A DNA stretch of 62,428 nucleotides from positions 1-62,428 of the forward strand of contig CACZAN010000034.1 of the NCBI GenBank assembly GCA_902779165.1, given 5' to 3'. The notes below the pieces were generated by a model. That model was not told where the DNA came from, searched no databases, and was given only the letters and a program-made list of their open reading frames with translations. The DNA is from an uncultured Bacteroidales bacterium (lineage in GTDB: Bacteria > Bacteroidota > Bacteroidia > Bacteroidales > Bacteroidaceae). Both the position numbers and the translations under genes were made by a program. Position 1 is the first letter of the stretch, and every line of letters starts with the position of its first letter. Below, piece after piece: positions 1-7,794 of this stretch.

Positions 1-1
1 C

Positions 2-523
2 CGCACCAATTACTACGTGGGCAAGCAGGACAGTGAACCGTACTATCCCACGGCTGATGCGGACGATGAGCTGAAGACGGAGGCATACCACTGGGCCTTT
101 GGCGGCGACCCCTATCACGTGAAAGTGTATAACCGCACTACGGGCTTCTCTGAGACGCTGGCCAAGGACGGCGACAACGCTGTGATGCGCGTAGGCGACT
201 ACACATGGGACCTCCTGGCCAACTCCGACGGCTTCTTGCTTCGTGAGACAGGCACGCCCTACAACTGTGTCAATCAGTACGGCGGTAACGGCGGCCCGCT
301 GAAGTTCTGGGACAACTCCGGCAGCCTCACCGACGACGGCTCCACCTTCCGCGTGGAAGAAGCACAGCCGCTGTATGATGCTATTGAGACTCTTTCATCC
401 AGACAGTCAGTCGTTGATGACACCATTCTTTTCAATCTAAATGGTCAGCGCATCAACCGCCTGCAGCGCGGCGTGATAATCCGCCGGAACAAAGGCAAAA
501 TTGAAAAGATCCTCGTAAAATAA
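2..523 (+). CDS. C-terminal part of a secreted surface protein with sorting tail (5' truncated)
   Basis: The frame is open from the left edge, so about 174 C-terminal residues are visible and no start can be assigned (the GTG at 17 is internal to the open frame). The body is Gly/Asp/Tyr-rich and I do not recognise its fold. The last ~35 residues resemble the C-terminal domain used as a type IX-like sorting signal in Prevotella: a DTILFNLNGQRI strand, a turn, then a basic strand ending KILVK. The C10 peptidase at 9475-12030 ends in the same way (KKVLVK). This supports an exported or surface protein; its function is unknown. Confidence 0.7.
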   Translation, partial: RTNYYVGKQDSEPYYPTADADDELKTEAYHWAFGGDPYHVKVYNRTTGFSETLAKDGDNAVMRVGDYTWDLLANSDGFLLRETGTPYNCVNQYGGNGGPLKFWDNSGSLTDDGSTFRVEEAQPLYDAIETLSSRQSVVDDTILFNLNGQRINRLQRGVIIRRNKGKIEKILVK

Positions 524-693
524 ATATTTCTTAACAAAAAAAGTGCGCACAGCGCATGAATCTTTATCCAGCAGGCTGCATCACCGATGTAGCCTGCTGT
601 GCTAAATGAGTCTGTCGTAGCTGTGCGGCTTACTGGGGTCGCGGAGAAAAACTGTAATCTGTATTCAACTAATTAACGTCTTAATGACCATCG

Positions 694-733
694 CAACAGC
701 CATATTCCATTGAGAATGTGGCTGTTGTTTTTT
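694..733 (+). terminator. rho-independent terminator
   Basis: A 14-bp stem (694-707 with 714-727, one G-U pair) closes a 6-nt loop and is followed by a run of T on the plus strand. It lies about 170 bp downstream of the stop at 523. A second, T-less hairpin (569-599) lies between them. Confidence 0.55.
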
Positions 734-815
734 ATTGCCAAATAAACAGAGAATTATTTCAAAAACACAACACGCTTCTATACTATGTCTGATAGATGAG
801 GCATAGATGACATTT

Positions 816-960
816 TGCAAAAAGTTGACGCAAAAACACTCCGAACACTCCGATACACTCCGAAAGATTTTCATCAAATTGTCCTCTTCAGCTGGCAAAC
901 CGGCCATAAGAATCGGAGTGTATCGGAGTGTTCGGAGTGTTTTTGCGTCAACTTTTTGCA
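816..960. repeat. 48-bp perfect inverted repeat
   Basis: The arms 816-863 and 913-960 are exact reverse complements, separated by 49 bp. Each arm contains three spaced copies of an ACACTCCGA-type unit and an outer segment with TTGACGCAAAAA. No convincing gene lies here: the ORFs over it exist on both strands only because of the symmetry. It could fold into a very long hairpin or cruciform. Confidence 0.85.
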
Positions 961-963
961 ATG

Positions 964-1111
964 AAAAACGGAAATTTATTTCAAAAACACTACACACTAC
1001 ACAAAATTGTGCTCATTGGCTCACTTTTCTGCCTTTTTATGGGTAAAAAGAGGGGAAAAGGAGGGAAAAGTTGTGTAGTGTGTAGTGTTTTTGAAAAAAT
1101 TCTCCGTTTTT
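964..1111. repeat. second long inverted repeat, ~41-bp arms
   Basis: The arms 964-1004 and 1071-1111 match apart from a few substitutions and enclose 66 bp. The arm contains TTCAAAAACACTACACAC. A third, single copy of the outer segment (ATTATTTCAAAAACAC) stands at about 754-770, so this is a small repeat family beginning right after the first inverted repeat. Confidence 0.8.
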
Positions 1112-1129
1112 TGTAGGTAGGGATTCAAT

Positions 1130-1191
1130 GTCGCGTACCTAAAGGCACGCATATTCATTGCCATTTGGTACCAGCCAATGAATTGGCTGGC
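1130..1191. repeat. dispersed intergenic repeat, copy 1
   Basis: About 62 bp matching 61834-61896 at the other end of the window: a GTCGCGTACCTAAAGGCACG block, a variable spacer, then the palindromic CCAATGAATTGG block. The second copy has an additional inverted arm that allows a hairpin. It is non-coding and lies in a convergent junction in both places. Confidence 0.75.
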
Positions 1192-1244
1192 TAACCTAAT
1201 CTTGCCCCTTGGGGCATAATCCGCATGACTGGACATTGGGGGTG

Positions 1245-1398
1245 GAGACGTATGTACATCGGAGCCGAGACATATATACGTGGAAGCCGAGACGTATATA
1301 CATAAAGGCGGTTACGTATATACGTAGAAGACGTGACGTCTTATTGCGGAGGACGATACGTCTTATCGTGGAGGACGTGACGGATTATTGGATTTCGC
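1245..1398. repeat. 22-bp-period array (junction array 1)
   Basis: Seven consecutive 22-bp units with no slippage start at 1245, 1267, 1289, 1311, 1333, 1355 and 1377. The first four carry a core like ACGTATATACGT; the next two carry ACGTCTTAT; the last carries ACGGATTAT. The same order of core types appears at 52724-52899. The junction is convergent (plus gene ending 523, minus gene ending 1820). Confidence 0.9.
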
Positions 1399-1432
1399 GG
1401 AGGGGACGCATGACGAAGTCGCGCTCGTGCAT
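1385..1432 (-). pseudogene. folK 3'-end-like stub
   Basis: On the minus strand 15 codons and a stop read MHERDFVMRPLREIQ. This matches the conserved end of FolK; the intact gene in this window has MHQRDFVMRPLLEI. At the DNA level 19 bp (1407-1425) are identical to 28940-28958 in folK, same orientation, and similarity stops abruptly upstream of the Met codon. Interpretation: a displaced or copied 3' end of folK. It is too short to be a gene. Confidence 0.55.
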
Positions 1433-1535
1433 GCCACTTACCGCTGCATACTGACCAACGACTACGCCTCAACCAACCGTGAGAATAGGGACTTAGTTTA
1501 TCTATGTTCGTTATGTCCGTTGAGAATTGGAACTT

Positions 1536-1573
1536 GAAAAATCGCCCCATCCTCTTCGTAAGATGGGGCGATT
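1536..1573 (-). terminator. terminator of the 5364-1820 operon
   Basis: A 12-bp perfect stem (1540-1551 with 1562-1573) is followed, reading the minus strand, by a T run. It is placed to end transcription of the lipoprotein gene at 1820-2269 and the operon upstream of it. Confidence 0.7.
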
Positions 1574-1819
1574 CCTGTAGTCTGTAGTCTGTTTTGAACA
1601 AAATATTTTTCTAAAACCAGAAGAAACGACTGCTTTTCTACTTAAGTAGGTATTCAGAATTTTTTACATTATCTTTGTCTGTAGGTGAGTTCCTGTTTTT
1701 TTTCTTTCTAGCGCATCTTTTCCTCTTCCTCTCAGTCACTTAGCCCGCTAAGTTCCTTCGAAGAAAAGAAAAACCTGCATCCATATAGAAGATAAAAACA
1801 TAAAACTAATTTTGAACAC

Positions 1820-2269
1820 CTACTTATTTTCGTATTTCTTTATAACGATTGACTGGTTGTTTACTCCGTTACCAAAGGGAGTCACCTTCAGCTCGATGAC
1901 GAAGTACCCGACTGGGGTAATGCTGTTGTAAACCTGATCGCAGATTCTGATGGCCTTGTCATCATCGCGTTTGCAGATGCAGTGCTCATCACCAAGACCC
2001 ACAATTAGTGCGTTTTTCATCTTATCCATGATTTCCTGACAGTTGCTGGAAGTAATGGTTCTCTCATCGCCTTTAGAACCTAAAGTGTATGCAGCGAGGT
2101 CGCTAACACTTTCATTTTCACTGCTACAAGCAGTAAACACGGTTGAAATCACAGCGCAGCAAAGGACGGCTGCGAAGGTTGCAATTAAGCGAGCACCAAA
2201 CGAGCTCGTTTGTTTGGTTGAGCGTGAGCAAGCTCGACCGTAGGTCAATGTCTTGAGAATCTTTTTCAT
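1820..2269 (-). CDS. small lipoprotein of the NENESVSD paralogue family, with inserted signal-peptide element
   Basis: A 149-residue exported lipoprotein of unknown function. It is paralogous to 6041-6433 and 24710-25075: all share a lipobox Cys, the motif NENESVSD, a CxCKR(D/N)DDKAI segment and a C-terminal VTPFGNG..N motif. Unlike its paralogues it has about 23 extra residues inside the signal peptide, between MKKILKT and the hydrophobic ATFAAVLCC core. These are encoded by a palindromic element (2182-2252). The insert is in frame and puts Cys and several Arg/Lys residues ahead of the hydrophobic core, which may weaken export. Last gene of the operon starting at 5364, followed by the terminator at 1536-1573. 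Confidence 0.75.
   Translation of the reverse strand: MKKILKTLTYGRACSRSTKQTSSFGARLIATFAAVLCCAVISTVFTACSSENESVSDLAAYTLGSKGDERTITSSNCQEIMDKMKNALIVGLGDEHCICKRDDDKAIRICDQVYNSITPVGYFVIELKVTPFGNGVNNQSIVIKKYENK
2182..2252. repeat. palindromic element inserted in frame in a signal-peptide coding region, copy 1
   Basis: About 70 bp nearly identical to 26752-26822 in an unrelated gene. It contains the perfect 16-bp palindrome CAAACGAGCTCGTTTG (2197-2212) and a second imperfect one around GAGCGTGAGCAAGCTC. Paralogues of the host gene lack it. It reads through in frame as LTYGRACS...FGARLIA. Confidence 0.85.
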
Positions 2270-2281
2270 AATCTTTGATTT

Positions 2282-2923
2282 TTAATTATCACGATGCATT
2301 ATTTGACTTTTTTTGCCGTCTTTATCGAACTTCAGTTCAAAGACTCTGCCGTACAAGATATCGAGTTTATTCAGGTAATTGTTCACCATTTCATTATTTT
2401 GGTGAGTGGGGTACGTTAGGGATTCATACTTATCTTGCAGGATAGAGCCAATTTTATGGTTGTCTTTATCGTAGAGTGCATAGTAATAATGGATGGCGGT
2501 AGAGAATACAAACTTATCCAGATTCTTAACGGAGTCCTGGTAGGCTTCCTTCACTTTAACTTCGCGCCAAATCTTGAAACTGGCGGGGAGTTCGGATGAA
2601 TACACACCCATGTGGAAAAAGTATTTATCGTCCACATTGTCAAATGTGAGCGTATCACTGGTGTATTCTTTCACACCATCACTGCACTTCACAACCATGT
2701 CGAGATACTTCAACATATCAGCGCGGTTTTCGATAAAGTATTCCAGCTTCACAATGGCTGGAGTCGTGGTGGGATCAACAGTGGACTGATCGTCTTCCCC
2801 GGGTGTCTGGGATTGTGGAGTCTGGGGTTCGGGAAGCTCATCGTCACCGCCGCAGGCTGTGAACATGGAAATTGTCATTGCGCAGCATAGGACGGCTGCG
2901 AGCGTCATAAGCATTTTTTTCAT
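2282..2923 (-). CDS. hypothetical lipoprotein
   Basis: I choose the ATG at 2923 (MKKMLMTLAAVLCC...) because its signal peptide matches those of the neighbouring paralogues; the open frame extends 12 codons further into A/T-rich leader. About 213 residues: signal peptide, lipobox TACGGDDE, a Pro/Thr-rich linker of ~25 residues, then a soluble domain of mixed character that I do not recognise. It follows the lipocalin-like lipoprotein gene after ~113 bp and precedes the NENESVSD lipoprotein by 12 bp, so it belongs to the same operon. The signal-peptide DNA is shared with several otherwise unrelated genes in the island. Confidence 0.75.
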   Translation of the reverse strand: MKKMLMTLAAVLCCAMTISMFTACGGDDELPEPQTPQSQTPGEDDQSTVDPTTTPAIVKLEYFIENRADMLKYLDMVVKCSDGVKEYTSDTLTFDNVDDKYFFHMGVYSSELPASFKIWREVKVKEAYQDSVKNLDKFVFSTAIHYYYALYDKDNHKIGSILQDKYESLTYPTHQNNEMVNNYLNKLDILYGRVFELKFDKDGKKSQIMHRDN

Positions 2924-3036
2924 AATCATTTTATTTTTAATAGTTAAGTAGGTAATCAAATTTATTTTACATTATTTCCAGTAGGTGCGTTTATGTATTT
3001 TATCACTCATAGTTTCTGAAAGTAATTGTATCTACC

Positions 3037-3462
3037 TTATCTTGAGAAGCGGAAGATGTCGCCGTTGTAGTTCGTCATCTCCAACGTACTGTTGTTCAGC
3101 TTGCGGATTTCCAGTTTCTGGGCTTGCTTGCCGCCGTAGTTCAGGTGGAGGAGGCTCTTAATGTTGGGGGCGAGCTGATTTAAGTTTATGTTTGACGGAA
3201 TGAGTACTTCATTCTTGTAGTATCCGGCGCCGTTGTAGAGATTTGCGTGGGCTTGCGCGGAGGGGGATAGAGCTGTCGACTGGAACGTGAACGTGCCGTC
3301 TTCGTTCAACGTCAGCACATCTTTGTATAGGTCGTTCTTTTCGGTCCATGTGCCCACCAGCATATTTTGCGTTTCTTCTTCGCTGCGTTGGCACGCGGTG
3401 AATACAGTGGTGGTCATTGTGCAGCAGAGGACGGCTGCGAGCGTCGTTAGAATCTTTTTCAT
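3037..3462 (-). CDS. lipocalin-like lipoprotein
   Basis: About 141 residues from the ATG at 3462; a GTG two codons upstream is also in frame. The signal peptide and lipobox (FTACQRSEEE) are followed by LVGTWTEKN and NEDGTFTFQS, typical of the small Bacteroidetes lipocalin-like domain, a beta-barrel fold found in many cell-surface lipoproteins. No ligand can be inferred. It lies 18 bp downstream of the C-terminal part of a split C11 peptidase, whose own N-terminal region also has such a domain, so this could be an accessory or a competitor of that domain. Confidence 0.75.
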   Translation of the reverse strand: MKKILTTLAAVLCCTMTTTVFTACQRSEEETQNMLVGTWTEKNDLYKDVLTLNEDGTFTFQSTALSPSAQAHANLYNGAGYYKNEVLIPSNINLNQLAPNIKSLLHLNYGGKQAQKLEIRKLNNSTLEMTNYNGDIFRFSR

Positions 3463-3485
3463 TGTCACTTATGTTAAATGTGTGA

Positions 3486-4655
3486 TTATTGTGCGTTAAT
3501 AGGTCCGCCGCCACCGCTGGTGGGATTGCCCCAAGGCAGGCAGGTGTTGATGCGGAGGAAATTGCCCCAGCCGGTGAGTTTGTGGAATGTACTCTGCTCA
3601 TAGCCCTCGCCGATGTTGCTCTTAAAGTCCTTCCCGTTTCCGATGAAGTCGTAATTGTAGTCAGCCTGATTGTAGAGACAGACGCTGAGGCTGTAGTGGT
3701 CGAGGTGCTGCACGCTCCAGTTGATGTCGGCACGCTGGAGGATGGCCTTGCCGAAGGCCGTGCGCAGGTCGGCGGCAATGGCAGTCAGTTCGGCATCGCC
3801 AGTGTTGGCAGCCAGTTTGTCAGCGTAGTCCTGAAGGTCGAAGAAGGGCCAGCAGTAACTTTTTTCGGGGTCTTCGTCAATAACGAAACGATAGACTTGC
3901 TTGGTAGCGAGGTCGATAGACTCCTGCTGTGTCGGGTAGAGGGCGATGAGGCGGTTGGCCAGCCGGCGGGTGACGTTGAGGACGCCGTCCAGTTCTCTGG
4001 TGCGCAGCAGTTTGAAGTCGCCGTTGAAGACAATGTCGTCATCATCCTTGTAGCTATTCTGCCACTTGGGGGTGATGTCGCTGAGCATGTAGGCGAAGGC
4101 ATCCTCCACGCCGTCCTTCTCGATGAGGCCCTTGACGAAGCCGGCCAGCACCTCGCCGTCACTGCAGAGCACGTGGGAGGAACAAGCGATGTACTCGGCC
4201 ACGTCGCGCAGTTCGGTGAGCGACTCTATGTTGCCCATCAGACAGTTGTGGAAGAAGATGGCCTTCAGTGGGGTGCGGCCTGTGGCCTTGATGGCCTGCG
4301 AGAGTTCGTACATGTCTAATTGCTCGCTGTCGTTCCACTCGTCGCCGATGACACCGCGCGTAGCATCAGGATTTTCGGTAAATTTACCAGGGATGTCCTT
4401 CGTTGGGTTGAAGCCGCTTCCGTGGCCCCAAATGGCGAAGATGTATTCCTCGGCAGGGCAGAAGAGGCTGCTGAACTCGATGAACTGGTGGATGGTGTTG
4501 GGGTCGTAGAGCTTGGTGGCGATGGCTTCGGTGTGCATATCGAGCGCGTTCAGGCCCTCCTCGTGCAAGCGGTCAAGGTCGGTCTCGCTGTTCAGTTCGA
4601 ACCACACTACATCGCCGTCGTCGGTCTTCGTCCATGTCGCCGCCGGCATTGCCAT
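3486..4655 (-). CDS. C11 (clostripain-like) peptidase domain, C-terminal part of split copy A
   Basis: This frame encodes almost the whole C11 catalytic domain: the WGHG motif with the catalytic His, HNCLMGNIESLTELRD with the catalytic Cys, and the family end TGWGNFLRINTCLPWGNP. Clostripain-type peptidases cut after Arg or Lys. Compared with the intact paralogue (12065-13852), about 50 codons between GNAGG and GD(I/V)VWFELN are missing and replaced by 22 nt, shifting the frame. The N-terminal part is therefore in another frame (4573-5148). About 380 codons remain without a stop and with only substitutions relative to copy C. No good start codon or signal peptide precedes this part, so it needs frameshifting, re-initiation, or is a young pseudogene. 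Confidence 0.6.
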   Translation of the reverse strand: MAMPAATWTKTDDGDVVWFELNSETDLDRLHEEGLNALDMHTEAIATKLYDPNTIHQFIEFSSLFCPAEEYIFAIWGHGSGFNPTKDIPGKFTENPDATRGVIGDEWNDSEQLDMYELSQAIKATGRTPLKAIFFHNCLMGNIESLTELRDVAEYIACSSHVLCSDGEVLAGFVKGLIEKDGVEDAFAYMLSDITPKWQNSYKDDDDIVFNGDFKLLRTRELDGVLNVTRRLANRLIALYPTQQESIDLATKQVYRFVIDEDPEKSYCWPFFDLQDYADKLAANTGDAELTAIAADLRTAFGKAILQRADINWSVQHLDHYSLSVCLYNQADYNYDFIGNGKDFKSNIGEGYEQSTFHKLTGWGNFLRINTCLPWGNPTSGGGGPINAQ

Positions 4656-5148
4656 AAACGAACACGGTGTAGCGGGCCTGGAGGCCGGGCACCGACAGCA
4701 GTTCGCGCTTGCTCCACTCGTCGAACTGTGTGGTCTTCGCGGCGTCGGCCTTGTCGAAGGTCATGGCGCTGCCGCCCTCGTAGTCTATCGTCAGTTTGCC
4801 ATCCACGGTCTGATACGTCCAGTCCCAAGTGCCGTCGTCCATCACGGTAACCAGTTTGCCGTCCTCAGCAGTGTAGGTGAACGGCTGGTGCTGGATAGCG
4901 ACAGGCTCGTTGTCCAGCAAGAAGTACACGTCGGACACACCTGTGCCGTCGCTGTTGAACGTCCACACGTTCCACGCCTTGCCGTAGTTCCAAATGGATT
5001 GTGTCTTGCCCGAAAGGTCGCCGACCCATGTGCCTATCAGGGCCTTGGGGTCCGTTGGATTCACCGTCAGGTTGTCCTCGTTGTCGGTGCAGGCCGTGAA
5101 TGCCAGCGCAACGATGGTCATTGCCATCAGAAAGAGAATCTTCTTCAT
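4573..5148 (-). CDS. lipocalin-like N-terminal part of split C11 peptidase copy A
   Basis: Encodes a lipoprotein signal peptide (lipobox FTACTDNED) and the N-terminal domain of the C11 proteins, ALIGTWVGDL...WNVWTFNSDGTG, to YVFVYGNAGG. It then runs out of frame (Arg-rich tail) and stops at 4573, overlapping the C11 frame by 83 bp. If translated alone, the product would be a ~165-residue lipocalin-like lipoprotein plus a short aberrant tail. It begins 36 bp after the stop of the small membrane protein at 5185-5364, in the same operon. The intact paralogue joins both domains in one 595-residue chain. Confidence 0.6.
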   Translation of the reverse strand: MKKILFLMAMTIVALAFTACTDNEDNLTVNPTDPKALIGTWVGDLSGKTQSIWNYGKAWNVWTFNSDGTGVSDVYFLLDNEPVAIQHQPFTYTAEDGKLVTVMDDGTWDWTYQTVDGKLTIDYEGGSAMTFDKADAAKTTQFDEWSKRELLSVPGLQARYTVFVYGNAGGDMDEDRRRRCSVVRTEQRDRP

Positions 5149-5184
5149 ATTCGCTTTTATTTTTTATAATGTTTTTGGTTATAC

Positions 5185-5364
5185 TTATCCGTTTAATTCT
5201 CTCAGCCTCTCGCGCAGTTCCATGTTCTCGGTGATGAACATCTCCAGATGGACATTGCAGTCGCAGATGCGCCACCGCTGATAAATGACGATGGCGACCA
5301 GCACGAGAATCACCAAAACAACGGAGACTCCCAGGGCTACTGCGATGATAAAAGCTGTTTCCAT
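5185..5364 (-). CDS. small single-span membrane protein, family copy A
   Basis: 59 residues: METAF, a ~25-residue hydrophobic helix (IIAVALGVSVVLVILVLVAI), then YQRWRICDCNVHLE and a charged coiled-coil-like tail (ITENMELRERLREL). The open frame extends 33 codons upstream, but those codons lie upstream of the -7 box at 5391-5398, so translation must begin near 5364 (or the ATG at 5373). Near-identical copies are 9089-9271 and 26851-27048; a divergent one is 24295-24477. Always the first gene of an island operon. Likely an inner-membrane protein with a cytoplasmic or periplasmic coiled coil; function unknown. Confidence 0.75.
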   Translation of the reverse strand: METAFIIAVALGVSVVLVILVLVAIVIYQRWRICDCNVHLEMFITENMELRERLRELNG

Positions 5365-5390
5365 GTATGCCATATTATGTTTTGACGGTG

Positions 5391-5446
5391 CAAAAGTACA
5401 ATCCGCCAGCGAGGCGGATGTCTCACTGGCGGAAAAATATGTCTCA
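5391..5446 (-). promoter_or_regulatory. island promoter-operator module, copy A
   Basis: Reading the minus strand: TGAGACA (5440-5446), TGAGACA (5419-5425; 21-bp period), 20 bp, then the -7 box TACTTTTG (5391-5398). The half-sites fall near -57 and -36, the geometry of an AraC-type activator site abutting the -33 region. Spacing is identical in all five copies. Confidence 0.8.
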
Positions 5447-5466
5447 AAACTGGGAAACTTCAAAAA

Positions 5467-6009
5467 TCACCCAGTCGAGAGTTCCATGGATTTCGTTTTC
5501 AGGATGCTGGGCTTCGAAAGATGTTCTGAGATATACTCCTCAGCCTTCTCAGTCTTGCATCTCCCACCAATGTAGTAGAACGAGGGAAAAGGATCCTTGT
5601 AGGTATCCTCCTTCGTGCCGTCGGAATAGATGCTCGTGATGGAGTAAACCGAATAGTAGACGCGGAAATCATAGATGCTGTCGGTGAGTTCATTCCTGTT
5701 GCGTTGCACGTTCATCTTGATGGCGGCGGTGAACGGAAAATCTTTGACCGTTATCCTCTTCACCCAGGCGGTGTCCTGAAGCATTCCAGTCTTCTCCTGA
5801 CCGTCTGCTTCTGTGTAGGTAACGATATAGTCGCAGATATTCCTACCATTATAGGGCATGTGGACGATGTAGCATACTTCTGCTGCCGACAGCGTACGGG
5901 TTTGAAAGGGAGGTTCAAAGGTTTCATTATCGTCGCCGCAAGCGGAGAAGGCTATACCAGCCATTGTGATGCAGATTAAGGCAACTGCGGCTGTAAACAA
6001 ATTCTTCAT
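5467..6009 (-). CDS. hypothetical lipoprotein
   Basis: 180 residues with a signal peptide and lipobox (FSACGDDNE), then a soluble domain rich in Tyr and Thr that I do not recognise. It is the last gene of the operon that starts at 9271 (small membrane protein, 7795-9045, calpain-like, NENESVSD lipoprotein). Its stop lies right beside the copy A promoter module, so this operon and the next run head to tail. The predicted product is an outer- or inner-membrane anchored lipoprotein. Confidence 0.7.
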   Translation of the reverse strand: MKNLFTAAVALICITMAGIAFSACGDDNETFEPPFQTRTLSAAEVCYIVHMPYNGRNICDYIVTYTEADGQEKTGMLQDTAWVKRITVKDFPFTAAIKMNVQRNRNELTDSIYDFRVYYSVYSITSIYSDGTKEDTYKDPFPSFYYIGGRCKTEKAEEYISEHLSKPSILKTKSMELSTG

Positions 6010-6040
6010 AAGTCGCTAACGTCTAATTGTTTGCATGTGT

Positions 6041-6433
6041 TTATATGTTCACCCATGATTTTAGAATGGTCGTCTTATTGTTTAAGCCATTCCCGAAGGG
6101 TGTAACCTGCAAATCGATGGTGAAGTGACCGGAGGGGTTGGCATTCTTGAAAGCCTCTTCGCAGATACTTATTGCCTTTTTGTCATTGCGCTTGCAGATG
6201 CATTTATCGCTTTCCGTAATCCCACTCATCTTCCCGTCCATTCCTTTGTACAGGGCTTCTCTCATCTGTTTTTCGACATCGTAGCAGTTACTGTTGATGG
6301 AGATTACGCTTTTAACTTTCACATCGTATGCGGCGTAGTCGCTGACACTTTCATTTTCATTGTCACAAGCCATAAATGTGGCTGAAATCATTGCGCAGCA
6401 GAGGACGGCTGCAAGTAATACATTGTTCTTCAT
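6041..6433 (-). CDS. small lipoprotein of the NENESVSD paralogue family
   Basis: 130 residues: short signal peptide (MKNNVLLAAVLCCAM), lipobox FMACDNENESVSD, CICKRNDKKAISIC and PSGHFTIDLQVTPFGNG. Paralogous to 1820-2269 and 24710-25075; this copy has no palindromic insert in the signal peptide. Two or more conserved Cys outside the lipobox suggest a disulfide in the exported domain. Each paralogue sits in an operon with a cysteine peptidase or peptidase-like protein (here the calpain-like one 9 bp upstream). That would fit an inhibitor or chaperone of the peptidase, but this is only inference from position. Confidence 0.72.
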   Translation of the reverse strand: MKNNVLLAAVLCCAMISATFMACDNENESVSDYAAYDVKVKSVISINSNCYDVEKQMREALYKGMDGKMSGITESDKCICKRNDKKAISICEEAFKNANPSGHFTIDLQVTPFGNGLNNKTTILKSWVNI

Positions 6434-6442
6434 TTGTTATGA

Positions 6443-7786
6443 TTACTGGTTTGATGTTGATTGGCTGAGACTTTTGACGGCAGCACCTGGGCTGATAATG
6501 CGGATGTTGATGAGTGGCGCAACCGTCTCGTCGTTGGTGGTTACGTTCATGATACCATCGGTGTCACCGGTACCGTCGACGTCGCGGATGGAATAGAGGG
6601 AACCCGGCTTCTGCAGCGGTAAGAAGGTATAGCCGTGGTAGGTGCGCGTCTTTAGCCCGTCGAGGGGAACCTCATCCTCAGAGAACCCGCCATTGACAAT
6701 CATGCCATACTCCAGACAGGTAGTGATGACGCGTGCGAGGTCTTTGCTGGAGAGTCGTCCCGGCTGGACACAGAAGCTGCGCCCGTCGCCTGTGAACATA
6801 GGTGCAACCCACTCGGAATTGCAGCCTTCGATGTTGCTCACGTGCTGATAGATCTTTATCCACTTCATAATAGCTTTCTCCATGATGGTGCTCCAGTTGG
6901 GCTTGTTGTCCTTGCCTACGCTCAAGGCGGGCTTTCCCTCGAAGGTGAAGGGGAAGCGGTTGCCGACGCGCACGACGATAGGTCTGCCCATAGGATCGAA
7001 CATATCGACACGGAAGGACTCGGGCGATTCCTGATGGATGATGGACTTGATGAACTCTGGATACTGAAATGCCAAACTGGCCAGAACGGATAGGGTGTTG
7101 CAATCATTATAGCTCTTGTGGTTCACATCTGCCAGTACGGGCTCTCCGTTGGGGAAGAGCGTCACATCGGAGGACTTAACGTTGCCTGGAATGAGGCCGA
7201 AATCCTCCTCCGTGCTCTCGAGCCATTGCTTCATAACGTCTTCTGACTTCAGTACGTAGAGGAAATGACGTCCCATCGGTGTGGCGGAATGGTAAGTGAA
7301 GTCGGTAAAATTAGCCATCAAGTCGTCCAACTTGCCGTCGCAGAACCCTTTCTTACTGTTGTGGCAGACAGGCAGTGACTCTGGCGTGGGCTGGGAATCG
7401 GGAATATAGAAGAGGCGTGTGATGCCGTCGTGCCCTTCGGTCATGATGACATTGTCGTTGCGCTGCACGATGAAGATATAACGGTTGTTCCAGAAGGGCG
7501 GATAGAGATCTATTTTAGAGCCCTTGAGTTCTATCTCGCGCTTGAAGTCGCCGCTCAAAGAATATTTCCACTCGAAATGAGTCGAGTCGGTAAGCGTCAA
7601 GGTCTCCACAGGTTGCGCTCCGGCTGGATTCGTGAAGCGATAATCCGTAAATATGCCATCCTTTATACGTCCATACCTGTACAAGACCAAATCCTTGCCA
7701 ATGAGTTCGCTCCATTCACACGTTTGCGATGCGACCTGAAACGGTAGCATCAGCAGGTAGAGTAATAATAAAAACATCTGTTTCAT
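6443..7786 (-). CDS. secreted calpain-like (C2) cysteine peptidase homologue
   Basis: 447 residues with a cleavable signal peptide (MKQMFLLLLYLLMLPFQVASQ). The N-terminal ~130 residues resemble a lipocalin-like barrel. Residues ~225-310 carry calpain landmarks: YNDCNTLSVLASLAFQYPEF (cf. DCWLLAAIASL around the catalytic Cys), then RVDMFDPMGRPIVVRVGNRFP, then WSTIMEKAIMKW (cf. W..LLEKAYAK). TYHGYTF further on could hold the His. The calpain NPWG/Asn region is not obvious, so activity is uncertain. Bacterial secreted calpains include Porphyromonas Tpr. It follows 7795-9045 by 8 bp in the same operon. Confidence 0.55.
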   Translation of the reverse strand: MKQMFLLLLYLLMLPFQVASQTCEWSELIGKDLVLYRYGRIKDGIFTDYRFTNPAGAQPVETLTLTDSTHFEWKYSLSGDFKREIELKGSKIDLYPPFWNNRYIFIVQRNDNVIMTEGHDGITRLFYIPDSQPTPESLPVCHNSKKGFCDGKLDDLMANFTDFTYHSATPMGRHFLYVLKSEDVMKQWLESTEEDFGLIPGNVKSSDVTLFPNGEPVLADVNHKSYNDCNTLSVLASLAFQYPEFIKSIIHQESPESFRVDMFDPMGRPIVVRVGNRFPFTFEGKPALSVGKDNKPNWSTIMEKAIMKWIKIYQHVSNIEGCNSEWVAPMFTGDGRSFCVQPGRLSSKDLARVITTCLEYGMIVNGGFSEDEVPLDGLKTRTYHGYTFLPLQKPGSLYSIRDVDGTGDTDGIMNVTTNDETVAPLINIRIISPGAAVKSLSQSTSNQ

Positions 7787-7794
7787 AATGTATC

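Noticed and set aside
665-1236. Several 60-110-codon ORFs on both strands in the left junction
   Set aside because: They follow the inverted repeats; no conserved domain, signal peptide or promoter.
1245-1398. CRISPR array
   Set aside because: There are no spacers: the whole 22-bp unit repeats and diverges gradually, and no cas genes are present.
3489-4319. Long plus-strand ORFs opposite the C11, C10, C13 and deacetylase genes
   Set aside because: Their codon pattern is the mirror of the real genes (GC-rich third positions); no domains, no promoters.
5365-5463. N-terminal extension of small membrane protein copy A (and likewise 9272-9370, 27049-27147)
   Set aside because: The extra 33 codons are conserved only because they overlap the duplicated promoter module; they lie upstream of the -7 box.
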